From: Opisthocomus hoazin
Taxonomy: Eukaryota > Chordata > Aves > Opisthocomiformes > Opisthocomidae
Assembly (NCBI RefSeq): GCF_030867145.1
Contig: NC_134433.1
Span: forward strand, 11,297,216 to 11,361,215
Direction: 5' to 3'
DNA length: 64,000 bases
Of this stretch, positions 13,601 to 25,600 are shown in pieces. Position numbers and translations under genes: made by a program. The notes under the pieces are model-generated. The model had not been told where the DNA came from and did not search any database. It worked only from the letters and a program-made list of their open reading frames with translations. Numbering within the stretch: the first letter of the stretch is position 1; the number at the start of each line of letters is the position of its first letter.

Positions 13601-16600
13601 ATTCTCAGATCAGATACGACTGCAGGACCCCAGGGAGCACGCAGCCCTGCTGAGTAAGCTCTACTCTATATAATCTGCCCAGAACCAACATTTACAAACA
13701 TCTCAGTTGTTGGAATACATTTAAAGTGGTCCCTCGTGGCAGTCACCACCCAAGTTTTGCAGCACCAAAAGGCAGGTGAACACAGAGCCATGAAAGCTTT
13801 CCCAGGCTCAACTGCTGATAAGTCGTGACAGGCACTATTTGGAGTCAGCTCTGCTTAAAGAGGGTGGTTGTTTTTTGGTTTTTTTCTTATCAACACACAT
13901 ACTTTTCAAATTCTATTACAGAAAGGGTAAAGTCAAGCTTTAAAGTAAAAAGCTTTAAACCAAAAAGCTACTTGCTTTACTTTAAAGCTTTTTAAAGTAG
14001 AACAAGGCCGTGCACGGCCACTAACTCCGACAGGAGGCTATTTAAAACCCAAAAAATGTAGCAGACGTTGTCAGCGGCTCGATGCAGCACTCCTCTCTAA
14101 TTAACTCTGACCCAAGGCACTGATCCCAGAGATCCCGCGCCTGTCACAGGAAGAAGGTGCCAGCGGTTACAAGGACCTGTGACGAAGCTTGGGTAACGCT
14201 TCTGAAGACAGCCGTGGTGCCACCAGCTCTTCTGCCCTCATTAGATTCCATTTTGAAAAATTATTCATAGTACCTCTCAATTCTTGCACAACTATTTGGC
14301 ATGATTTTTATTCACTTCTTATCGGCAGCGAACCGAGGAGTCAGGTGAATTATTAACGGAGACAGCCTCAGGACACGTTTCAGAGGTGGGTTTAGCACTG
14401 GGCTATTTCAGACCCTACTGCAAAGCCCTGCTCAGTGCAGGAGCGCAGGTAAGATCAAAGGTAATCTAAGCTACATTTCCCAAACTGAGCCGCATTAGCC
14501 ACTACCGAATCACAACAGCAAGCCCTGAGCCAGGAGTTTTCCAAGTATAATTAGAGCTGTGGCCTGGCAGCTTTAGTTCTGCAGAAGGTTAGCTCTCCAT
14601 TATAATTTCTCAAATCGGTCTAGCTGTAGCCAAACAAACTCATGTTACAATTTTAAGTTATGTATTAGCACAGAGTTATCTTCACATTAACAGCTTCATC
14701 CTTCTCCTAGTTTACACCTCCTAACACTTCTCAGAACGCATCCCATCACTGAAAATGCTACATAAAAGGAGAATATACAAGAGCCCAATATTCAGAAGTG
14801 TGTGTGTATACATATATATATATTTCCCCCCCCCCACACACACACTTCCCTTGGCTTTTCTGTGCAGGAGAACCCTTTTATTTATTTATTCACTGGGAAG
14901 ACCTTTACTCAAAACGTTTTTTTTTCTGTAGTCAAAATACTGCCCAGCTCTCACTGGCGAGGAAAACATTCCTGCGTGTGGGTTAGCCTAAATTGGGAAA
15001 GAAAAAATGTAACTGGAGAGCAGAGATAACCAACATGATTTTCATTTAAAAGTTCTTGATCCCAGACTACTAAGGTGACAAAACCAGGCTCTTCCTTTCC
15101 AGCAACAGAGCCCAGCCCTTGCCTGTGATTCCTGCTGAGGATGGCTGGCTAGCTCTGTACCATTACTACAGGCAACTACAGGCAGAGGTATGAATCAAGT
15201 TTTCCAGGCCTCACCAGTCAGAAGTGACTCATACAAATCCTGGATTAGAGCACTGGGATTGCTCTGCTCGTTGCTGATAAGCAGCTGATTCCCTGCATAC
15301 AATTTCACATTCAAAGCAAGGGGACTGGAAACCTTTCCTGCCAGCCCTGCTCCGACAGGCTCACAGAGCAGTGCGTGACTTGCTGAGCTACACCCGCGAG
15401 CAGCGGCTCTACTGAAAAAAAAAAAAAAGAGTTTGGCCCCATGAAAACTGGCATCAGCAAACCAGTCCTCCCCTATGCTGTGCAGATTCCACTGCACAAT
15501 ATAAATCTGGAGGCAAGAGGCGCTAGCTTGGGTTTACACTATTCAGAAAAATCAATGTGGGTCACATCTACGTTATTCCAAAAGCAAAAGCTGTCAAGCT
15601 CATCTATTGATCTTTTTTTCTGGATTCTTATAATATTCATTACTTCTGCCTTGCAAAAGAACCAATGGAATAACACACATTCCATAATTGGAAAGCACTT
15701 GGCAAAGATACCATGGGAAACAAACTACCCTAAACAGGCCAGGAATCTGAGAGCCCTTCCTCTTGCAGGTCAGAGGAACGTCTTAAAACAAAAAACAGAA
15801 ATTTAATTTATCACGTGTCCTGCTATCCAGAGTATACCGATCTAAAACTGATTAAAATGCCTTGCATTCCTAAGGAACCCTATAGCAGAAACTGGAGGTT
15901 CTGAAGGACATTTGACCCACTGCTTATGAAAAAAGCCCTCTTCCAGCAAAGGATGAACACCTCCAACTGCATCATAACTGGATAAATCAATGCTCTGTCA
16001 AAGAACCAACACTAAATATTGTAACAGGCTTGATAACGAGGCAGAACGTCTTCCCCATACTATTAGCTCTGCTATGACTTGTCTGTTTTCTACCCTCTTT
16101 TTGTTTGTATTAACGCATCTCCTCTTTCCCCATGCGGAGAGTAGTCAGCTATCCTCCAAACAAGTAGCCAGGAACAGAAGCCTGAACACAGGACGTTGGT
16201 CCTGGAGACACAACATTCCCTGTCAGTTATGGAACTGCATACCTATAAAGGTTATATCAAAAGCCCATTATACTCACTCAAAAGGTGTCTCAAGATGGTA
16301 AAGTTCCTTAATTTTACCGCAAACTTCATGACACCATGAGCCCTCTGTATTCTCTGATTCTGTGTGAATGTGTTTGCCTGGTTATAGACAAAAGCTTAAA
16401 AATATGTTAGGTGTGGCCAAAAGGGTTCAAAAACCAGAAGACAAAGAATATTTAAATTATTATTTTGTATTCTAATTTATGCTTTGTAATGCCTAAAACT
16501 GTCAATACTGGTTTTGTTTGTTTCAAGAACGCTTCAACAGTGAGAATACTAAACTTCTTTTCTTCCCAAGCTCAGTCTTTCACAAATAAACAAAAATATT

Positions 16601-19600
16601 ACAAAAAAAAGGAACGTGACAAAAAATGAAGATGGAGATGCACACCTCTCCTTGGACTCCTACACTTTGTAAGAGCTACTCAGTATTTTGATACCTCTGA
16701 AGATCAATGCATTTGAGAAATGGCAGATTTAAAAAGCACATACGCAGCGCTCGTATTTAGTTATGGCTTCCGCACACACACAATAATTCTGGGTTTATGA
16801 CGTTGAGTGAAAACCAGAACTGGGTTAATCTAACAAATTAAGATAAATATTCCTTCTTGTTGCTGTCTGCTGAACCAGTGAAACAGAAATGGATGACTGG
16901 CTCTGGCAGTGACCATCAGAACAAAGTCCCACTTTATAACTACCAGATGCCCCTGACACGTTTGTCTCCTGCCTGTGGCCGCTCTCGCCCTGCCCCACTT
17001 GCGCGCTGCCCCGTGTTACGGCTCTTGGTTCTGTCACAGGGCTGCACGACAGTCGCCTCTTCGTCTGATTTTATAAACACTCTACCCATTCTGAATCCAA
17101 CAGCAATTGTTGAACTAGCTTCAACAGCAAAGAGTTTTAAAACAACAGTGAATTCAGTTGGATTGCTTTGTCCTTTCTTTGATACCATCATTTTAAGCAG
17201 CCCCCCTGCAGAGTCTGTGGCAAGAACAAGCCGAGCTGTTTTGACGGAGCTGTTAACACAAACAGCCTGACTCAGTTCAGCTGATGTGCATTCCTCCCAA
17301 CTGACTTTCCAAACAGTCACTCCCAGTGGCAGGACCTACAGCTTCCTTTTAAGGGGAAAAAATGTTTTCACAGGAAAAATTAAGTGTTCAAAGCCTGTGC
17401 ATATCTCTGTGCTTTCAGTGACCAAGCTCTCCTTTAAAAACTCATTCTTGTTGCACAGAAAACAAGAACTTCTCCCTCCTTAAGGCACAGTTGTTCCTCT
17501 TTTTTAACACAGCCATTAGCTTTCTGTTGATACCCCGCCAGACTCAGGTGAAACATCCTATCATACTACTTTTCACACAAGCCAACATGAAAAAGAGAAT
17601 CAGTTTTCCAAAGCATTAGGGAACTACTAAATCTGAGAGAGAAAACCATGGCTGAGAAAGAACAGGCAGAACTTGCAGGCTGTAGACAGTGCTTTGCCAC
17701 TCACATAGGTGGCTGACAGTTCCTATTCCTTCAAATTTCTTTTCCTGCATTTCTGAAAAGAGGCTTAGTGTTAGAAAGGGATTAAGACTGGAAAGCATAC
17801 CATAACAAAAACTTCTTGTTCTATCGACACTAGATAAGAAAAGAGTGAACACTGGTGCTTTGCCTGCATGTTAGATGAAGGAAACAGGATTTCCCTCTGT
17901 TACTCCCCAAGCAAGATCCCAAGGAAATGTTTCTAATAATAGGAAATTACTATATAAGGCCAGAACAGCACTAAACTGTTTGCAGTCTGGAAAAGAGGAA
18001 CATACAAGAGTACTGAGGAGGGACACAACTGGCAGAGCAGGGCTCTTCACACATCTGTGCTCTCCGGGAAGGCAGCGTGCAGTAACCTAAGGTTCGCCTC
18101 CGCGGGATGGACAGCATTTCAACTGTGACCCTTCTCTCCTGAGCAGAGAGGGGCCTCTGCCACAGCCCAAAAGAGAAAACTAAATGTACAAATTAGAGCT
18201 GCTATGTCCTTTTTCTATCATGCCCTTGCTTTTCTTCATGGGAGGAAAAAGACAGACCGAATAGACTTTTAAATCTACAAAACAGCACCTGCAAAGCAAG
18301 GCTGAGCACATCTCTGATGCAGAAAGGGCAGGAAGAGACACCGCCATGTCCCAAAGCAGGACGTGGCCAGCGCCAAGGCAGAAGGCAGGCTGACAGCTCC
18401 CCTACCTGCCCGTCCTGCGCAGCAAGTCCATGGAGCACAGCGCTTTGCTGCTGCGTTTTGTGAACTGGACAACTCCCTCTTACACATTTTGTTTTAAACT
18501 GTAAAGATGTTGGGCACCTGTGGAAGGAGCCGTTTAACTTACTTTTCAAAGTGTTCCCACATAATTGTAAGCAATAACGTCTTTCAGCAGCAAGCAGCCG
18601 CATATAGCTACCACAAGCCGTGTACGTCTCCGTGACACTCGTCAGTCCGAGTTCTGTCTGGAGCTGCAGTCGTAACTCCAGCGCACACTTTTTACTGTTG
18701 CTTCAGCAGACACAAAACCTGCAAGCCCAGTTAAAGACAGATTTTCCTCCTTCTCATACAAATGAAAGGGAGTTCCCACAACAATGCTCACAAAGACCTC
18801 ATTTGGGTAAAGTGCTATAACTGGAACATTTCCCTGTGATCCCCAGTGAGGGGTAATCTTTCCATCTCTGCTTTGTCTTTGGCTAAGGCCAGAAGCTCTC
18901 AGCTCCCAGTGCAGAGAAGCTTGCTCAGCACACACAGTGACACAGTCCCATAGCTGCCATGGAAATGAGTACAATATAAATTCCTAGACAGGTTCATCAA
19001 CCAGACTTCTGACAGCAATAGTTGTTTGTGACAAAATGTATAAATAATTTTGTATCCATAGCCCTGCTATATAGTACCCCTCTTCTGGCTACAAATGCAG
19101 CCACTGCAGGTGCACAGCTTCTAGAGGAACTTGAGACCAAAACCCAGCCAGGATTTTCAAGCTGGTAAGACCCCCTTAAGCTGAAATGGTCAGTTTGCCC
19201 CCGCAAAGTTAGGCTGAGAGTCTTAAAAAAGGCAAGCTACCCTCATGAAAGACTCATTGATGAGACAGCAAGACAGAGTATGGACAGCAGAAGCGCTCTT
19301 CTACATCAGAGCATCAGGAGCTTCACAGTCCCAATGAGAACATGGCTGAGATGTACAATTCCCTGTACAGTTCCAGAGGATTGCTCCACTGTAACCAGGC
19401 TCTCAGGTACGTTATTCACCAGTTGCTCATACCTTGCCCTTGTCCCCATACTACATGGCCAGAAAAGGGTGTGCACTCAAGGGTGTGGTAAGCTTTCCAG
19501 GGCATATAGCAATTCTGTCCCAAGAGGATGTTTCATACTTCACTTACCTTTAGGGACATCTTGATTTCTTCAGATTTTTAAACTGACCTTTAATTTTTGC

Positions 19601-22600
19601 CCAATTACATATTTCACATTCTTGCCTGCACAGTGAGGGGGAAAAACAAGGGCAGGCAACAGGCAGGTTTGTTTCAGAACCAGTAAATGTAAGTGGTTAT
19701 GACTTTTACAGAAAAACAACTACAAGAAAGCATTTTCGATTAAATACCCTTATGCCTCCTTTCTCATGTAATAACCGCTGCATAACAATTATAAAGCACT
19801 TCAGAAAGATGGCCTGTGCTAGTATTGCTTCTGGTCAGTCATTAAGTCATTTAATTCCGTACGAAGTCTCAGCTTTAAGCCTGGACCCTAACGCTGTTGT
19901 CTCCTCTACTTATTTTTCACCCCAAGTCAAAGGATGTAGTCAGCATGTCCAGTTTCAGAAAGTCTGCTCCAGGAGAAATATTTGTCTAGCCTCTAAAAAG
20001 TGAGAAGAATTGCAGCTATGAGACTAGGAGTCTGGAAGCAGAGATCAACCATCCCTACTGATGTTACGTTGATAGGATCCCGCGTCTCCCCCATGCCACC
20101 AATGATAATCGTAAAATTCTTCCCTAAATATAGGAATTGTCTGTTCAGAACTGCTGACATCAAAACAGTTAAGCTTAAATTGCTTCGTTTTCTTTAGTGG
20201 GTTAAATCTGAAACCTAGGGAAGGCTATCTGAATGACTTTACTCTTAACTGCGTTGACATATACCATTTTACAGAAATCCAAATAACAGATTTATCTACC
20301 ATATCAGACTGCTTTATAGCAAAGAACTAAACTTGACTGACTTGTCCTATGCTGTCCTTTTTTAATTGACAACTTTCATCAATGCAGTTTTGCATTAAAA
20401 CAAACCACACCCAAACCCAGACCATTTGGCACTGTGAAAAACAGTTTGAAAAGGAAATGCCTCCCTCCAAAACAGCCAAATGAAATTGTTTCTTTCGGTA
20501 ATGCAAAGCTTTTCCTTTTTGTCAAGTCTGAATAAAGCTATTGTTGAACTCCTAATCTGCTGTCAAAACCACAAACTTTTCTGCTATGGGGAGACTGGAG
20601 CACAGGTAATATCTGGATTATATCAGTATATTCAAGCTTCCAACATCAGAAAAATAAAGGCCAAATAGCTAAAACTTTCCTGAAAAGCACAGGAGAGAGG
20701 ATCACATACAGAATATGTATTTCCTGCAATTCTGTGGTTTTTCATAAAATAGCTTGTACATGAGTGATGTCCCAACAACTACTTCTACTCACCACTCTTG
20801 TTAGTGTATTAACAAAATCCCTAGTATGGAAAGTTTATAGTAGCATAAAGGTGTATAGATCAGTATAAGCTGTGTCTCAAATTTGGGGAAATGTTCCTAT
20901 GAGGAACATTTTGTATTGATACAATGGTGTCTGTCACGGGTTTGTTCCACGTAATGTCTACAGGTTCCTGAAGGAAAAAAACCCTAACACACCAATCTGC
21001 AAGTATTCTTGCGACATTTCATTCTGATGCCAGAAGCGGGTGATACCTGGGAGAAACAAGTTCTGATTTTCCTTCTGGGTGTGACTCCTTTTTAATGCAA
21101 ACTGAGCAATGCTGTAAGCAAACTACAAACTACCAAGTGGAGCCAAGTTCTGCTGAGCCCAGAAAAAGGGCACATTCAATGCTTTAGACATTCAAACAAG
21201 TGGAGTAGGTTTTAATTTGATGATTTGTAAGTGTAGAGTTTACAGGCACAGTTTGTACTTCCACCACTTTTTTTCCTCTGTCCCAAAGTGACTTTATTGG
21301 CCTGAGGCAGGCAGTTATTTTGGGACACTGAAAAGTTATAAATATGTTCTAATAAAACTATTGGGAACACATATGGTACTGAACTTCTTTCAAACCCTCC
21401 TTTGTAAGGGAACAAAGAGCATGTTACATTTATTGTGATGGCATTAAGTCCCCTATGAAAAGTTTAGTTGCAACAACAGTCTGAAGTAAAATCAGATCAT
21501 GAACCCAAAATAAGAATATCCACTGATCTGTAGAAATTCCAGATTACGCTACAAGAAATGCCCTAAGCAGTTTCCAAAAGCAGACGAAAGAAAAGTAGAC
21601 ACACAGTGCAGACTGGCTATCTGGCAGCGTGTCAGACTTGAGGCCTGGCAACCAGGAGCACGTGGGCAGATGATATTGCAGCTGGCTTATGTCTGAACTG
21701 CTTCCCTTTACCCTCTCTATTCTGTTGCTTCCAAAAAAGAGGGTAAAAGCCACCAGATGAAGGGTATTGTCTGAGGTAATCTCCTTCTGACCCATCTGAC
21801 AGTACCCCAAAGATCCCACAGCGAACAAAGTCATTAATATTTTTGTGAATTTCAAACATTTTTATCCTAAAATAGATATATCCTCAGTTAACAGTAAACA
21901 GGGAATGATGAGTTGCCATCATGCCGGCACAAGTATTCCAGGATGCCTGGAAAATAGAGACATCATTGCAGAAGGACATCCCACATCTACCGGCATCAGC
22001 TTGCACTCACCAAACAGTCCAGAACACTGTTTTCCAATGTTTTAAAAATTGATACTGCTATTCAATCAAAACTACATTAAATTGAGATTTTTTTTTTTAA
22101 AGTAAAAGAAGTAATCACATTGACATTGAAAAAAATAAAAAGAAAAATCATTGGCTTGCAACTTAATAAGCAGCCTTTGAAGTGTAAGGACTATCTCACC
22201 TCCAAGACATGGTTTCAGCTCCCTGCTCACTCAGGAGAACTACACTACCCTGCTCACAGCATTTTCAAGATTTTCTGCATTATTAGGGACACAGATTTAA
22301 TCAAAAACAAAGACAAAATACACACTAAAGAATAATCAAGGAGCCCATTCCTTTGTGGTTCTCAGGAATGCATGTTCCACATCTGGATAAACATGGAAAC
22401 ATTCATTCCCCAGCTGTGGCTAGGTCCAAATCCTTTCTTTCTCTCTCATTTACTTACAGTCCTACATTGGGTGGCTGAAAAACTGCATAAATCCTGCTGA
22501 GGCAGACAAAACAGGTAGTCGCAGGCAGGCCCAGCAAAGTTCCTACTGACCCTTTACATCTACCACATAAACAAAAACTTCTTCTGGGCTGCGATCTCCA

Positions 22601-25600
22601 ACTCAAACAAGAGATCCTGAAGGAATTCCCACAGCTCCTGTGTAATCAGCTGGTTGTGACACGAACAGAAATACCAACTGGCCCACAGCAGTCTGTTCTC
22701 CATCGGAAGATGAGGACCGGCAGCCCTGAGAATAAGAGACAGGAAAGGGAAAGCATCCACTTGTGCTGATGCAGATAATGAGCACATCCTCCAAAAAAAA
22801 GTGAAAGGCATCCTTCTGCCTCGAGGGTACCAGTGCGCAGGTGGGAGCCCCTTCCACATAAGGCCCCATCCTGCTGGAAGTGCATGGATTTGGAAATCTC
22901 ATGGAAGTTAGATGTCTTTTGATCTTTTGTTCTGAAGCTGTCTGAGCAAACCCTACTGTCCATGGCAGCTAGGATGACGACAGGAATTGTCAGGAGTCTT
23001 ATCCCACTGGGAAGTAAACACTTTCTTTCCTCTGATTTGACAGCTATAGATTCTGTAGGTCCCCTTGGGGAAAGTGAGAGATCCAGGGCCACGAGGGAAT
23101 CTGAGCTCTAACCTGAAAGAAGGGTCCAAGAGCCTCAAGAATAGGTATCTCCCATAGAGAATCAGTACATTATCAAAGAGTATAATGTAAGAAATACCTA
23201 AAAAAAACAGGCAGCAGCTTTAGTTCCTTTGGTTAAATTTTCTAACAGCTCTCAGATATTGCCAGGGCAGCATAATTTGCTACTTTAGCAACAACATGAG
23301 CCCAGCCTTAGCCACTCAACAACGAGAGGAGACTGCAAAAAGATGAGAGCTGGTAACAGTGCGCATGGCAAGCCCTACATTAACCCTGCTTCACTGAGGT
23401 CTGCCATGAGCTTCAGTTGTGTTGGAGTACACCTGTGGCAGGAAAGAAGGTTAGGTTCTTTTAAATCACCTAAGGAAAAAGAAAAGCATCAAAACTTGGG
23501 GAGTTTGTTTCAGGAGCTATTGTTTCTGAGGCTGAAGTAGAAAAACAGAGGGACACAGGGAAGTTCATCGCTGTAAATTATTGATCCACTGCTTTCTAGA
23601 CACTGAAACTGGTAATTAAACAAACGGTAAAAAGATACTTCATCAATTATAGAGGTGTCCCTTTAAATTACACTTGCTCCAGGATGAATAAAACACAGAG
23701 GTTAAATGCTATGGGTACTTTTTCACGCCAGCTTCTTGTTCGAAATCCTCACAACACTGATTCTCTTATACCACTGCTTCAGAGCTGCATGCTCTTTGCA
23801 CATATTAAGCTAGATAAGGGGAAATGAGAGTTTTTGTTTCACCAATCTTTTTCACACAATGTCCAGAAAGGACAGTCCTGTGGTCAGGAGAGAAGATTTG
23901 GAGTTGAGACCAGTGGGATCCCTTTGCTGCTCAACATGATTAGTTATCTGGCCACAAGTCAAGGCCACAGCCCCCGTGAAAAGAGCCCTCCCTCAAAAAT
24001 CAGACCAAAAAAAAAAGTTTTGTCTACTAACAGTCAGTTGTGAAATTTGTGAAGTACTGAGCAGGTGTTTGATACTGGTAGGTCTTACGGTTTTTAGAAA
24101 ATATACACATGTACACACCCTCCACGACCTGAAATAACACTGGCAAGTTGCTTCTGAAGCAGTATGATGATGACAAAGATACCCTTTTAATCAGGAATGA
24201 TGTCACAACCATAATGACTACTCAAATTTGATTTATGATGATTTTTTATATCAGGATGTATGCCCTACTGCATCAAGCTTAAAGTTATCTCAATTTCATG
24301 TTAAATATTTTATGAATGTAAAAATATACTTGCTCTAATACTAATTTTCAAATAAAAGCAACATCCAAAGAGCTTGGCCATCTTGCAATTACTGGCACAG
24401 ATGCTCTCTAGAACCATTTTTACATCTCTTGAATAGGTTTCACTCTGGAAAAGCATTTATTGAAGGCTGAGTTCATTAATTGATTGAGATAGGTCAGGGA
24501 GTATAAATATTCTAGAGTAGAAGACTGAATATGCAGCATAAGCAGACAGCTTAAAAGCATGTGCAAAAAAAACCCTAACAGGTGGACACAGCTGGCATCC
24601 TTCACTGAGCATAAGCAGCAGTGAAGTAATAACGCTAGGAGGCAAGATCAGAGGAAACAGAGGTTGCTGGTGGAGCCAGAATGATCCTACAAGTCAAACA
24701 ACTTGTGCTTGACATGGTAAAGTGGGGAAGAAGTGAAGGGATACTGAGATGGGAGTTCAGTTCAGATAGGAAAGAGAGAGGCCAAGGTGATGAACCGCAG
24801 GAATATGCTGTGGAAGCTGGAGATGAATGCACTATCCGCTGATAGAAATATCCAAAGTGGGAGATGAAGGGTGGACAAAAGAAGTTTTGTGAAGGGAAGA
24901 ACACCAACTCTTGATAAGGGGACAAGGGAATCCAAAGGCTGAGCTGACTCTCCCTACCGCTCCCCAAATAATGAGGCTGAAGCACAAGGAGAGCAAGCTC
25001 TCCTGTGGGCCTGATGCCAATTGCTCTATGAAGTTTTCCTTGCGTGTTCTAAGCAGAGTTACACAACGTGAGGCTTTATTCATAAGTGCCTGATGGCGTC
25101 CTGTGTATACAACAGCTCCTACCAGCAGAACAGTATTTGTGGGAAATGTTAGGAAGAGTGTCTGAGAGAGATAAAGCCTTTGAGCTGCAGACAAAGCTGC
25201 CAGCCCTTATTTCCAGCCTGTCAGAGCAAGTCCTTCTTGAAGTCAGCAGCCTGGAATGAAGAGAATCTGGCATTTGTGCATGTATGTATGGTTCAGACAG
25301 TCAGGGCGGAGCGGCTGACTTTAATCACACTTTCCACAATGGGGGGGGGGGGGGGGGGGGAGTGGGAGTGGCAACATACAGTAGAGTGATGGGCGTTATC
25401 TGCTATATATTCACAAATTCCTCCTCTTTGACTTTGTGTTTCAAGCCCGACCTCCTTTCCTGCTTTCACTGGCCCCTAGAGGAGGAGGGCAAGGGCGAGC
25501 ACACAGAACTGGCATTTGAGTCCTTCGCATTCTCAGGATTCCGTGTGTCTGTGATAGGCAGCACAAAAGCAACACACACTTCTCCGGTGATCTGATGAAT

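Noticed and set aside
22646-23092. FQQDGA string in a 148-codon minus frame, like the mariner transposase core
   Set aside because: Only six residues match, no other transposase motif or terminal repeat is present, and the following residues do not fit.
24635-25194. 116- and 120-codon minus frames
   Set aside because: They overlap, are low in similarity to anything known and lack splice or start context; chance frames in an intron.
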